Positions 8,533-18,100 of a stretch of 64,000 nucleotides of DNA are shown here, in pieces (within the stretch, counting starts at the first letter, position 1; every line of letters begins with the position of its first letter). Position numbers and translations under genes: made by a program. The DNA is from Chitinophaga japonensis (GTDB taxonomy: Bacteria; Bacteroidota; Bacteroidia; Chitinophagales; Chitinophagaceae): contig NZ_VLLG01000003.1 of NCBI RefSeq assembly GCF_007830125.1, positions 672,247-736,246 on the forward strand. The letters run 5' to 3'. The notes under the pieces were generated by a model. It was given only the letters and a program-made list of their open reading frames with translations. It was not told the origin of the DNA and did not search any database.

Positions 8533-11436
8533 ATGGTATTGACACACTTCAAAAGATTTTTCTGTGGCCTGGTTTTAATGGCGCAACCTTTTTTACTGTC
8601 CGCCGCCGGCCGGCAGCAACCTGCAGACACCAGCGGGCTTTCCGAAGCCGTTTTCCGGCAGCCGCCGGCTGCCTATGGCATCCGCTGCTGGTGGTGGTGG
8701 CTCAACGGGAATGTTACCAAACAATCCATTACCCGCGACCTGGAAGCCATGAAGGCAAAAGGCTTCAGCGGCGCCTGTATTTTTGATGCCGGCGGGCAGG
8801 ACCAGCGGGGTAATGGCTCCGTGCCGGAAGGGCCGATGTTTGGCACCCCGGCCTGGCAGGAGCTGTTCCGTTACGCCGTGAAGGAAGCCCGCCGCCTGGG
8901 GCTGGTGCTAAGCCTCAATATACAGAGCGGCTGGAACCTGGGTGCGCCGGACGTACAGCCGCAGGAGGCCGCCAAGCGCCTTACCTGGTCGGAGCAGATC
9001 ATCACAGGTGGTGGTAACGGCGCGCAAACATTGCCGCTGCCGCCTGCCCTGCAGCATTTTTACCGGGACATCGCGGTGCTGGCCTTTCCTTACCGGGATA
9101 CCGCGGGCATTCAGCCCATAGCGCACCTCCGGCAGAAGGCGGCCTTTGATGAAGTGGGTGGCTCCGCTACGGATACCCGCTACCTGCTGAACGGCGATAC
9201 TACGGATAACGGCCATGTACACACGCAGCACAGCAATGTGCAGGACATTACCCGCTACATGGATAGCAGCGGTACCCTGCGCTGGAAGGCGCCGCCGGGC
9301 AAATGGGTGGTAATGCGCTTTGGCTATACCCTGAACGGCTCCGCTATTTCCACCTCCAGCGGGCAGTGGCAGGGACTGGTGATCGACTATATGAGCCGTG
9401 CGCACTTTACCCGCTACTGGAACACGCATGTAAAACCCCTGCTTGAAAGCATAGGACCGGATGCAGGCACCACGTTGCGGTACCTGCAAACGGATAGCTG
9501 GGAGTTGGGCGGCATTAACTGGACGGAAGATTTCCGCCGGGAGTTCCGTAGCAGGAGAGGCTATGACCTGCTGCCCTACCTGCCTGTAGTGGCCGGCAAG
9601 GTGGTGGACAGCAGGGATGCCTGCAACCGCTTCCTGGCAGACCTGCGCAAGACCATTAGCGATTGTATTGCAGACAATCACTATAAAGTGTTCCGCGAAA
9701 AAGCGGCCGCTTACGGCATGGGCATACAGCCGGAATCCGCCGGCCCGCATGCCGGCCCCTTTGACGGGTTGAAGAACCTGGGCTTCAGTGAGATCATGAT
9801 GGGCGAGTTCTGGTCGCCTTCCCCGCACCGGCCGCGGCCGGAGAACCGTTTTTTTGTAAAGCAGGCCGCCAGCGCCGCGCACATTTATAATAAAAAGCTG
9901 GTGGGCGCAGAAGCCTTTACCACCATTGGCCGGCACTGGAATGATGTGATCTGGGAGCATATGAAGCCCAGCTTTGACCATGAGCTGTGCGCCGGGCTGA
10001 ATCTCACCCTGCTGCATACCTTTACCAGTTCCCCTGCAGCCATGGGCATACCGGGGCAGGAGTATTTTGCCGGCACGCACCTCAATCCCAACATCACCTG
10101 GTGGAAATATGCGGATGCTTTCTTCCGCTATATGGCCCGCTGCCAGTACATGATGCAGGAAGGACGTTTTGTGGCGGATGTGTTATACTACTATGGCGAT
10201 CATGTGCCCAACATTGTACGGCTGAAAGAGGACGACCCGGCCGGCGCCTTACCTGGCTTTGATTATGACGTGATTAACGAAGAGCGCCTGATGGCCCTGC
10301 AGGTGCAGCAGGGGGGGATCACGTTGCCGCATGGCATGCGTTACCGGGTGCTGGTGCTGCCGGACCATGCTGTTATGTCGCTGGCCGCATTGAAGAAAGT
10401 ACATCAACTGGTGAACGATGGCGCAACGGTAATCGGGCCGCGCACACAGCGCTCCGTAAGCCTGGAGCAATACCCCGCAGCGGGAAAGGAGCTGCAGCAA
10501 CTGGCCGTCGCCCTGTGGGGAGCAGCCGGGCCGGCAAACGCGTCATCCCGTGGCAGCCGGCCGGTGGGGAAGGGGCAGGTAGCCTGGGGATATACGGCAG
10601 CGGAATGGCTGGCTGCAAAGGGCATATCCCCGGATTGCCGTTTTGATGCCGCAGATACCCTGTCATTTGGATATATCCATCACCGTTGGAACCAGGAGGA
10701 TTATTACTTTATCAGCAGCCGGCAGCCGCAGGCCTGTACGGCCAATGTAAGCTTCCGCGTAAGCGGGCGCCAGCCGGAATTCTGGGACCCTGTTACGGGC
10801 CACACCCGCCCGGCCGTGGCCTACACCCAGGCCAATGGCATTACTACGGTGCCGGTGTCGTTTACGCCTTACGGCTCCTGGTTCATTGTGTTCCGCAAGC
10901 CTGCACCGGTTGCGCAGCAGGGAACAGCGCAAAGTAATTTCCCCGGGTTCCGCACGATAGATACCCTGCAGGGCCCCTGGCAACTGCATTTTGACGAGCG
11001 CTGGGGCGGCCCCGCCTCCGTGCAATTCCCGTCACTGGTGAGCTGGACGGAAAGGCCGGAGCCGGGTATCCGCTATTACTCCGGCAGCGTGGTGTACCAC
11101 AAGGAGTTTACCACGGAAGCAGCCGGCGCTAAGCGGCCATTGTACCTCAACCTGGGTGCTGTCAGCGATGTAGGCATTGCCCGGGTAACGCTCAACGGTA
11201 AGGACCTGGGCGTAGTATGGGCGCCACCCTACCGTATACCCGTGAGCGGTATACTGCGCGAGGGCGCCAACGTGCTGGAGGTAGAGGTCATTAATAGCTG
11301 GCGCAACCGCCTGGTAGGCGACAGGGAACTGCCCGCAGAAAAGCGGTTCACTAAAACCAATATCGCCATCCGGCCGGATTGGTCCCTGCTGGAATCAGGT
11401 TTGCTGGGCCCTGTAGTGGTGGAAACAGCGCGTTAG
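8533..11436 (+). CDS. Glycoside hydrolase, GH106 (alpha-L-rhamnosidase) type
   Basis: A 967-residue exported enzyme (signal peptide ending about residue 25). The start of the mature part (RCWWWWLNGNVTKQSITRDL), the TDSWELGGINWTEDFRREF block, and GAEAFTTIGRHWN are characteristic of GH106-like rhamnosidases. The C-terminal ~150 residues form a galactose-binding-like sandwich (VTLNGKDLGVVWAPPYRIPV). GH106 enzymes cleave terminal alpha-L-rhamnose from pectins (RG-I, RG-II) and related polymers. The stop codon overlaps, tail to tail, the stop of the minus-strand sigma gene by a few bases. Family assignment is good; linkage specificity is unknown. Confidence 0.88.
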   Translation: MVLTHFKRFFCGLVLMAQPFLLSAAGRQQPADTSGLSEAVFRQPPAAYGIRCWWWWLNGNVTKQSITRDLEAMKAKGFSGACIFDAGGQDQRGNGSVPEGPMFGTPAWQELFRYAVKEARRLGLVLSLNIQSGWNLGAPDVQPQEAAKRLTWSEQIITGGGNGAQTLPLPPALQHFYRDIAVLAFPYRDTAGIQPIAHLRQKAAFDEVGGSATDTRYLLNGDTTDNGHVHTQHSNVQDITRYMDSSGTLRWKAPPGKWVVMRFGYTLNGSAISTSSGQWQGLVIDYMSRAHFTRYWNTHVKPLLESIGPDAGTTLRYLQTDSWELGGINWTEDFRREFRSRRGYDLLPYLPVVAGKVVDSRDACNRFLADLRKTISDCIADNHYKVFREKAAAYGMGIQPESAGPHAGPFDGLKNLGFSEIMMGEFWSPSPHRPRPENRFFVKQAASAAHIYNKKLVGAEAFTTIGRHWNDVIWEHMKPSFDHELCAGLNLTLLHTFTSSPAAMGIPGQEYFAGTHLNPNITWWKYADAFFRYMARCQYMMQEGRFVADVLYYYGDHVPNIVRLKEDDPAGALPGFDYDVINEERLMALQVQQGGITLPHGMRYRVLVLPDHAVMSLAALKKVHQLVNDGATVIGPRTQRSVSLEQYPAAGKELQQLAVALWGAAGPANASSRGSRPVGKGQVAWGYTAAEWLAAKGISPDCRFDAADTLSFGYIHHRWNQEDYYFISSRQPQACTANVSFRVSGRQPEFWDPVTGHTRPAVAYTQANGITTVPVSFTPYGSWFIVFRKPAPVAQQGTAQSNFPGFRTIDTLQGPWQLHFDERWGGPASVQFPSLVSWTERPEPGIRYYSGSVVYHKEFTTEAAGAKRPLYLNLGAVSDVGIARVTLNGKDLGVVWAPPYRIPVSGILREGANVLEVEVINSWRNRLVGDRELPAEKRFTKTNIAIRPDWSLLESGLLGPVVVETAR

Positions 11437-11975
11437 CAGGATAGCTGCGCCGGTTCCAGCAGGCCGCGGATGATCCTGAGCGAGCGCGCCAGTTGATGCT
11501 TCACCGTAGAAGGGCTGATGCCCAGTTGCGCCGCCACTTCCTTACGGTTCATGCCGGATTCGTAAGTAAGCCGGAACACCTTGGCGGACATGGGCGGCAC
11601 TTTATGGATCACCATCATCAGGTGCTCCCAGAGCTCGCTTTTTTCCATGTCGTGCCCGGGCAATGTTTCCTCCCCGGGCAGCAGCTTCTGCAGCTTTCTT
11701 TTCCGGAGCGCCTCGTTCCTGAGCTTGTTGAGGCAGCGGTTACGGATGGCGCAGTGAAGGAAGCTTTTTAAAGAAACGTTTACCTTGGTAAACAGCTTCC
11801 GCTCCCAGCAATCCATGAAGAAATCCTGTACCGTGTCATGGGCTTCCGTTTCATCTTCAAGCACGGTTAATGCTACGTACACCAGCCATCTGCGGTATAG
11901 CCGGAACAGTTGGGCAAATGCGCTGTCATCGCCGGACTGTAGCCTGTCTAGTAATAGTTGGTCATTTGCATTCAT
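11433..11975 (-). CDS. ECF-type RNA polymerase sigma factor
   Basis: A 180-residue sigma factor. Region 2 is at about residues 10-85 (DTVQDFFMDCWERKLF) and region 4 at about 125-172 (MSAKVFRLTYESGMNRKEVAAQLG, then the recognition helix SPSTVKHQLARSLRIIR). It is of the Bacteroidota PUL-associated type. It has no FecR directly beside it: the nearest FecR (13142-14326) lies upstream on the same strand, beyond an ArsR/AHSA1 pair. It shares a clear region-2 pattern (FFxDCWxxxLFxxVNVxL) with the truncated sigma-like gene at 14421-14720, so the two look like paralogues. Confidence 0.9.
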   Translation of the reverse strand: MNANDQLLLDRLQSGDDSAFAQLFRLYRRWLVYVALTVLEDETEAHDTVQDFFMDCWERKLFTKVNVSLKSFLHCAIRNRCLNKLRNEALRKRKLQKLLPGEETLPGHDMEKSELWEHLMMVIHKVPPMSAKVFRLTYESGMNRKEVAAQLGISPSTVKHQLARSLRIIRGLLEPAQLSC

Positions 11976-12167
11976 GTGGTAGAAATGATTGGGTTATTTG
12001 ACGAACAGTATGTAAGCCGTATCACAGGTCACGTGATGGTTGGGGAAAGAGAGCGGAAAAATAAATCACGGCAGATAATAGGATATACGGGAGAAACAAA
12101 TAGCCGGTTTTGGAAAAACAGGAAATTCGTTTTCCATTAACTTGGGGTTAACGCCGGCGGGCGGTCT

Positions 12168-12653
12168 TTAGTTTTCATATCCTTCCGGGAACCTCGCCTC
12201 TACTGCTTTGATGCGCCAGCCGTGCTCCAGGTATGCTTTCATGGAAACGAGCACCAGTACCCAGCCCTCCGTTTGCCCGGCGATGTGCTGCACCAGGTTG
12301 GGATCATCGGCCTTCCATCCTTTTTCATCCACGCTTACGAAGGTAACGTCTGCGCTTTTGGATGTAAAGGTGATATAAACCGTTGTTTCTAGATCACCGG
12401 CCACCCAACGGAAAGTAATGGACTGGTTGGGTATAATTTCGACAGGGGTTACCGTTGTACTGACGTGGTAGGCTTCCCAGGTCCACTCTACCGGCCGGCC
12501 CGTATCCAGCCGCCCGCTGCTCTTGCTGAACCAGAACATGGAAGTAATGTCCGGGTTTACCAGCGCTTCAAATACTTCTTCCACGGGTTTATAGATCAGC
12601 ATGCCGGAGGAAGCTACAGGCTCTTCAGCGGGTGTTCTTTTTTGATCCGTCAT
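12168..12653 (-). CDS. AHSA1/SRPBCC-domain protein
   Basis: A 161-residue cytoplasmic protein without signal or membrane helices. It has the SRPBCC (activator of Hsp90 ATPase 1-like) fold: IYKPVEEVFEALVNPDITSMFWF at the N-terminus and a long C-terminal helix from about GQTEGWVLVLVSMKAYLEHG. Such proteins bind small hydrophobic molecules in a deep cavity; the ligand is unknown. It is encoded 20 bases downstream of an ArsR-type repressor on the same strand, a very common pairing, so its expression is probably controlled by that repressor. Confidence 0.88.
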   Translation of the reverse strand: MTDQKRTPAEEPVASSGMLIYKPVEEVFEALVNPDITSMFWFSKSSGRLDTGRPVEWTWEAYHVSTTVTPVEIIPNQSITFRWVAGDLETTVYITFTSKSADVTFVSVDEKGWKADDPNLVQHIAGQTEGWVLVLVSMKAYLEHGWRIKAVEARFPEGYEN

Positions 12654-12673
12654 AACAAAAAGTTTTAAGTGAA

Positions 12674-13009
12674 TTATTTTTTCTTTTTGTGTGTTGCTGC
12701 TTTAGGCTCCTTTGCCAGGAAATCCTCCAGGGCGTCCAGCTTTTGGGTCCAGAAAGAACGGTATTGCTCCGTCCATTCCGCCACTTCCTTCAGTTTGCCC
12801 AGCTCTGCACGACAGTATCTTTCCCGTCCTTGTTGTTTGATCACTACCAGCCCGCACTCCGTTAGTATCCTGATGTGCTTGGATACCGCCGGCCTGCTGA
12901 TGTCGAAATTTTCCGCAACGGCGTTCAGGTTCAGTGGCTGCCGTGCCAGCAGGTGAATGATCTCCCGTCTTGTCGGATCTGCTATCGCCTGAAAAACATC
13001 CCTTCTCAT
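12674..13009 (-). CDS. ArsR-family (SdpR-like) transcriptional repressor
   Basis: A 111-residue winged-helix protein. The helix-turn-helix is plain: FQAIADPTRREIIHLLA, then LNAVAENFDISRPAVSKHI, and the wing (GLVVIKQQGRERYCRAE). No metal-binding cysteine cluster of the ELCVC type is present, which fits the ArsR subgroup paired with AHSA1/SRPBCC genes instead of metal sensors. It heads a two-gene operon with the AHSA1 gene. A promoter with a perfect AACC-TTTT-GGTT dyad between its two elements lies upstream (13048-13076), consistent with autorepression. Confidence 0.92.
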   Translation of the reverse strand: MRRDVFQAIADPTRREIIHLLARQPLNLNAVAENFDISRPAVSKHIRILTECGLVVIKQQGRERYCRAELGKLKEVAEWTEQYRSFWTQKLDALEDFLAKEPKAATHKKKK

Positions 13010-13047
13010 TGATGAAATCTTGATTTGAATAAGGAAAAATCCCGGTA

Positions 13048-13076
13048 CAAAAGTAATGAAACCTTTTGGTTACAAA
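13048..13076 (-). promoter_or_regulatory. ArsR/AHSA1 promoter with internal operator
   Basis: Read on the minus strand there is a TTTG element (13073-13076), 17 bases, then TACTTTTG (13048-13055), an exact fit to the Bacteroidota -7 consensus TAnnTTTG. Between them sits the inverted repeat AACC-TTTT-GGTT (13060-13071). A dyad in the spacer of the promoter of an ArsR-type gene is where an autorepressor would bind. The elements are seen directly; binding is inferred. Confidence 0.65.
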
Positions 13077-13141
13077 AAACAGGGAGAAGGAGCCACCTGC
13101 ACAAGCAGGACGGAAATACAGGTAAGTGGAGGCGGCCGGGA

Positions 13142-14326
13142 TTACCGGAAGTGCAGCACGCCCTGCTGATCAAAATAGTAGTCAATGCCGGTGGTGTTCT
13201 TCACATCCTCCATAAATTCCCGGACAGGTTTGTGCTTGTCTATCATCCCGCTGAAGTGCCGGGTACTGGCTGAGGAGCCGCTGTCTATCACGGCGGCAAT
13301 GCCCAGCATGCGCGTAAGGATGGTGCATATTTCCGGCATGGGCGTGTGTTCGAAGAAGTGTTTGCCCGTTCTCCAACCCAGTGCTTCCCGGGCATCAAAG
13401 GGTTGTGCGTATAATCCCTTTTCAGGGGTGCATACCGCTTCCATGCCTGGCTTTACCACCAGGTTGGCCGCTCCTGACTGCACTCTTACGGCGCCCTTTA
13501 CCAGGGCCAGCTTCACCACACCGGGGTCATAGGCATTGATGTTGAATTCCGTGCCCAGTACCTGTACCGTGCTGTGAGGGGTGTGTATAATAAAAGGCTG
13601 GGAAGCATTGGCGGCTACTTTTACATAAGCTTCGCCGCTCAGCAGGGTTATTTCCCGGCTGTTGCCATTGAAGCGGAAGGGGAACTGCAGGCGGGATGCT
13701 GCGTTGAGCCATATTTCCGTACTGTCGGCCAGCGTTACTTTATAATTCCTGGCATTGGGCACGCTGAGAATATGCTGCCCGCCATGAACGGCGGCATTTT
13801 CCTGCACGCTAAAGGTTAAGGCCTGCTCCGTGTGATACAATTGCACCTTGCCTATGGTGGTCTGCTGCTGCCCGGAAAGGGCAATGCTGCGGTTGTCTGC
13901 CAGTTGCAGTGTAACGGCTTGGGCCGCAGGCAGGCTGGCGTCAGCGGGAGTTGCCGGCGGTGGCGCATTCCGTTGGGAGAAATAATAATAACCGGCGCTG
14001 CTCACCAGCAGTCCGGCTATCATGGCGGCGATGGCAGGTTTTTCGAAACGGGTGCGCGCCAGGAAGGGGGTGCGGGTGGCCGGGTGAGGCTTTATTACGC
14101 CCAGCAGGTCTCCCCAGTCTTCGTCATGCTGCAGCCGTTCCAGGTCCATGTTTTCTTCTTCACTGAGCGCATATTGCAGCGCATTGAAGGCCTCCCGCAT
14201 GTCCTCGTCCCTGCTAAGCTGCGCCTCCAGGTACCGCAGGTCTTTGGGACGGATAATACCGGCAATTTTTTCGTACATCAATTGCCAGATGTATTCCTTC
14301 TGTTGTTGTGTGAGCTGTGTTTTCAC
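13142..14326 (-). CDS. FecR-family anti-sigma factor with DUF4974 C-terminus
   Basis: A 394-residue protein: cytoplasmic N-terminal ~95 residues, one membrane helix (AIAAMIAGLLVSSAGYYYF), then a periplasmic FecR domain (VTLADSTEIWLNAASRLQFP, EITLLSGEAYVKV, TVQVLGTEFNINAY) and a C-terminal DUF4974-like part (FFEHTPMPEICTILTRMLGI). The gene directly upstream encodes only a sigma region-2 fragment (14421-14720). The divergent SusC at 15124 lacks the STN domain that normally docks to FecR, so its partner sigma factor and receptor are unclear; the complete sigma factor at 11433-11975 is the closest candidate. Confidence 0.9.
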   Translation of the reverse strand: MKTQLTQQQKEYIWQLMYEKIAGIIRPKDLRYLEAQLSRDEDMREAFNALQYALSEEENMDLERLQHDEDWGDLLGVIKPHPATRTPFLARTRFEKPAIAAMIAGLLVSSAGYYYFSQRNAPPPATPADASLPAAQAVTLQLADNRSIALSGQQQTTIGKVQLYHTEQALTFSVQENAAVHGGQHILSVPNARNYKVTLADSTEIWLNAASRLQFPFRFNGNSREITLLSGEAYVKVAANASQPFIIHTPHSTVQVLGTEFNINAYDPGVVKLALVKGAVRVQSGAANLVVKPGMEAVCTPEKGLYAQPFDAREALGWRTGKHFFEHTPMPEICTILTRMLGIAAVIDSGSSASTRHFSGMIDKHKPVREFMEDVKNTTGIDYYFDQQGVLHFR

Positions 14327-14420
14327 GACTACAATAGTGTTTCTTTGATAGTCAGATGATATGGCAGCCGTATAATATAGTGCTACCGTTTATAATGATG
14401 GTGTTGCAGTATGGATCATT

Positions 14421-14720
14421 TCAGGAAACAAACGGTGCGGCTGCCCGTTGCTTTTTGCAACGCTCTGCAAAAGACGCGAACAGGAAGGTCCTTAACGGAA
14501 CATTTACGTTGTTGAATAAATTATGGTTCCAGCAATCAATAAAGAATTGTTCTACGGCTGCCTTGGCTGCCGCCGGGCCTATATCGGGCATGGAAGTAGC
14601 CGCCACTAACAGCAGCCAGGTACGGTACTGTTTGTATACATCATTCAGTGCATCTGCGTCTCCCGCTTTAAGTCTGCGTAATAACTGTTTGTCATTCTGT
14701 GGCACGACCTTTCGTTTCAT
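14421..14720 (-). CDS. Short sigma-70 region-2-like protein (region 4 missing)
   Basis: A 99-residue ORF starting at ATG 14720. It contains a recognisable ECF region 2 (LLRRLKAGDADALNDVYKQYRTW, then VEQFFIDCWNHNLFNNVNVPLRTFL) very like residues 9-75 of the sigma factor at 11433-11975. It stops straight after region 2. The 94 bases before the FecR start are too short to hold a region 4 in any frame, so this is not a simple frameshift. It could be a decayed sigma gene, or a small core-binding protein that works with FecR. Codon use looks like that of its neighbours. Confidence 0.65.
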   Translation of the reverse strand: MKRKVVPQNDKQLLRRLKAGDADALNDVYKQYRTWLLLVAATSMPDIGPAAAKAAVEQFFIDCWNHNLFNNVNVPLRTFLFASFAERCKKQRAAAPFVS

Positions 14721-14992
14721 GCTTCCTTTATTTGTGATATATGGTTTTTCATTTACGTCTCAATAGCCGCTTCCGGGCAGTTCGTTGGGGGATGAGCATC
14801 TAACTTTCAGGGCAGAAGCGTTAGTGGCTATGTAACAAGCAATTGTGCCGCTCTACTAACTAAAAGTACGGAAAATATTATTCTAGGAATGTTAATCCGC
14901 GTATTTTTTTTGTTAATCACATATGCTGCCTTTTAATAAGATAGTCCATTTTTAACATAAGATTCCCTATTCCCTTTCGCGTCCATTACTCC

Positions 14993-15000
14993 TATTTTTG
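14993..15000 (+). promoter_or_regulatory. Candidate -7 element of the second susC operon
   Basis: TATTTTTG matches the Bacteroidota TAnnTTTG element exactly. No good TTTG lies 18-20 bases upstream, so the promoter is weak or activator dependent. Predicted transcription would start near 15007 and leave a ~115-base leader before the ATG at 15124, containing the shared motif at 15072-15097. Confidence 0.45.
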
Positions 15001-15071
15001 ATCGTGTACTGTTGACAGTTTATTAATGCGTTATGAAGACGAACCGCATGCCCCTGCGTAGCTTGCCTGGA

Positions 15072-15097
15072 GGCATGTTAGTACTATATTCCATCTG
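15072..15097 (+). promoter_or_regulatory. Leader motif GGCATGTTA-N8-TTCCATCTG, copy 1
   Basis: The two 9-base boxes at 15072-15080 and 15089-15097 are identical, with the same 8-base spacing, to boxes at 25716-25741 upstream of the GH3 gene. The motif ends 26 bases before the susC start codon and lies in the predicted 5' untranslated region. An upstream CATGCC (15048-15053) can pair with the GGCATG of the first box, suggesting a structured leader. Function unknown. Confidence 0.5.
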
Positions 15098-15123
15098 AAC
15101 CGAAAAAATTAAATGTTTCACGG

Positions 15124-18100
15124 ATGAAAAACAAATTCCACCCGCTGCTTTGCTGCAATTATACCGCAGCATGTGTACGTTTCTGCCTGCTGTTGCTATG
15201 CTTATGGCCTGTGCTGCGGCTGCACGCGCAGGAGCGTACCGTTACCGGACAGGTGCAGGATATGGCCGGCAGGTCGCTGCCGGGGGTAACCGTATCCCTT
15301 AAAGGCACGTCCAAAGGCGCTGTCACAGACGCTGCCGGGCGTTTTACGCTTGCCGTTGATCAAAGCCCGGCTACCCTCGTATTTTCTTTTATGGGCTATG
15401 AAACAAAAGAGGTGCCGCTGGAGGGCAACGCCAGCGTTACCGTAAAGCTGCAGGAAGACGTGAAAAAGCTGGGAGAGCTGGTAGTGGTAGGCTATGGTAC
15501 TATTAAAAGATCGGACCTTACAGGCGCGGTTGCCTCCGTGAAGGCGGAGGACCTGACCACGGCCGGCTCCAGCACGGTGCAGCGCGCCCTGCAGGGCAAG
15601 GTAGCCGGTGTGCAGATAGAATCTGCCGGCGGTAACCCCGGCGCCGGGGCCCGGGTAATGATCCGCGGTGTGGGCACCCTCAACAACAACACGCCTTTGT
15701 ATATAGTGGACGGGGTGCAGGTAACCGGCATCGATAACCTGGCGCCCAACGACATTGCTTCTATAGAAGTGTTGAAGGATGCTTCTGCCGCGGCTATCTA
15801 CGGCTCCCGTGCCGCCAATGGCGTAGTGCTGGTCACCACCAAATCCGGTACGCCCGGCAGGACCACCATCCGGCTCAATGCATACTACGGCGTACAGCAG
15901 TTGGCCAAAAAGCTGGACGTGCTGAACGCTGCCGAATGGGCGCGCGTAAGCAATGCCGCGCATGATGCGGCCGGGCAGGCCAGGTTGCAGATTGCCCGCA
16001 ACCCCGACTCACTGGGCGCTGGCACCGACTGGCAGGATGAGATCTACCGCACCGCTCCTATACAGAGCTATGAGCTGTCCATTGGCGGCGGCAGGGAAGG
16101 CAGCGTGTACAGCGTGTCCGGCGGCTATTTTAACCAGGACGGCATCGTGCAGGTGACCGGCTACAACCGGGTAAACCTGCGCGTAAAATCCGAAACCACC
16201 AAAGGCCGCTTTACATTCGGGGAGACCGCCATACTGACCCGGGAGCGCTGGACAGATATGCCGGGTGGCTGGGGCGGACAGGGGGGCAACCCGGTAGGTT
16301 CCGCCGCCAAGATGATCCCCGTGTTTGATGTATATGACCCTACCGCCATCGGCGGCTTTGCCGGCGCTTACGGCCCGGTGGTGAACGTGGCCAACCCGAT
16401 GGCGCAACTGCACCTGGAGAGTATCAAGCGCGATTCCAATAAAGTGATCACGAATGTATACGCCCAGGCTGAGCTGATCAAGGGCCTTACTTACAAGATC
16501 AACCTCGGCTATACGTACAACGGCGGCTATGGCTACGACTACCAGCGCCGTTACCAGGTGGGCACCCTCTTTACACAAAAAACGAACAACCTTACTGAAA
16601 CGCGGAATGAGGCGCATTTCCTGATGCTGGAAAATACGCTGAATTACAGCAACGCCTTCGGCAAGCATAGCATCCAGGCCCTGGCCGGGTATGCCTGGCA
16701 GCAGAACCGGTATAAATATACCTACGCTTCCGCACAGGACCTGCCCGATGGCATCGACCAGATGGATGCCGCCGCCGGCACCCGCAACAGCGGCGGCAAT
16801 ATGACGGAGAGCCGCCTCATATCGCTGCTGGGCCGCGTCGTATATTCATACGATAACCGTTACCTGCTCACGGCCAGTTTCCGCCGCGACGGTTCTTCCC
16901 GCTTTGCCCCGGCCAACCGCTTTGGTAATTTCCCTTCCATCGCATTGGGATGGAACATTGCCAACGAAGCGTTCTTTGCACCGCTGGCCTCCACCATCAA
17001 CCAGTTGAAACTGCGCGCCAGCTACGGCGTGCTGGGCAACCAGGAGATAGGGGACTACCGCTACCAGCAGTCCATTGCTACCGGCTTAAGCTATGTAACC
17101 GGCATCGATCAGCATAAATGGTTTGGCGCCATACAGCAGTCTTTTGTAGATCCCAACATCAAGTGGGAGAACACCAGCACTTTTAACATAGGTACGGACC
17201 TTGGCCTGTGGCAAAGCAAGCTGACCCTTAGTGCAGACTATTACCGCAAGCGCACTACAGACATCCTGCTGGAAGTGCCCATACCCGGTTCTGCCGGCGC
17301 TATTGGCAACCCGGTGGTCAATGCGGGCATTATCCGCAACAGCGGTTTTGAAGCCGGTCTGAGCTACAACGGCCAGGGAAATAACTTTACCTGGCAGGCT
17401 ACCGCCACCATTGCCACGGCATCCAATAAAGTAGAGCAGTTGGGCACCGGCGGGCAGATCATTACCGGCGGGCAACCCAGCCACCACGGCTCCGCCACCA
17501 CTACCACCAAGGTGGGCGGGGAGGTAGGCGCTTTCTACCTGGTGAAAACAGACGGCATCTTTAATTCTGCAGAAGAGGTACAGGCGCATGTAGATAAGGA
17601 TGGCAACCTGATACAGCCCAATGCCCAGCCGGGTGACATTCGTTTTGTGGATGCCAACGGCGACGGGCAGATATCCGATGCGGATAAAGTGTATTGCGGC
17701 AGCCCCTTTCCTGACTTTACCTACGGGCTGGGCCTGAACGGGCAATGGAAGAACCTGGACTTTACCATTTTCTTCCAGGGCACTTATGGCAACAAAATAT
17801 ACAATGGCCTGCGCATGGACCTGGATGGCATGAACCTGGAATTTAACTACTCCAAGGCCACCCTCAACGCCTGGACGCCGGAAAATCATACCGACTTTCC
17901 CCGCGCCGTGATCAATGACCCGAACTATAATACCCGCGTATCCGACCGCTTCCTGGAAAACGGCTCCTACCTGCGCCTCCGGTCCCTGCAGGTAGGTTAC
18001 ACCATCCCGGGCGCAGTGATGCAAAAGCTCAGCCTCAGCTCTTTCCGCGCTTATGTAAGCTTTGACAACCTGTTTACCATTACCGGCTACAAAGGCTACA

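Larger units (their letters stand above)
14721..15123. other. Divergent intergenic region between the sigma-like gene and the second susC
   Basis: 403 bases without a convincing gene, distinctly more A/T-rich than the flanking genes. On the plus strand it holds a TATTTTTG (14993-15000) that fits the -7 promoter consensus, and a leader motif shared with the GH3 gene (15072-15097). A 21-codon ORF (15033-15098) overlaps the motif but has no supporting evidence. On the minus strand a near-consensus TACTTTTA (14861-14868) could serve the short sigma-like gene. Confidence 0.5.

Noticed and set aside
11958..12140. 60-codon ORF between the sigma and AHSA1 genes
   Set aside because: No recognisable product; it overlaps the sigma gene start and the composition does not look coding.
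14327..14420. Frameshifted sigma region 4 downstream of the short sigma gene
   Set aside because: Only 94 bases are available, too few for region 4, and no helix-turn-helix coding is seen in any frame.
15033..15098. 21-codon ORF upstream of the second susC as a leader peptide
   Set aside because: No amino-acid bias, no terminator follows, and the similar place at 25681-25725 encodes an unrelated peptide; the shared signal is at nucleotide level.
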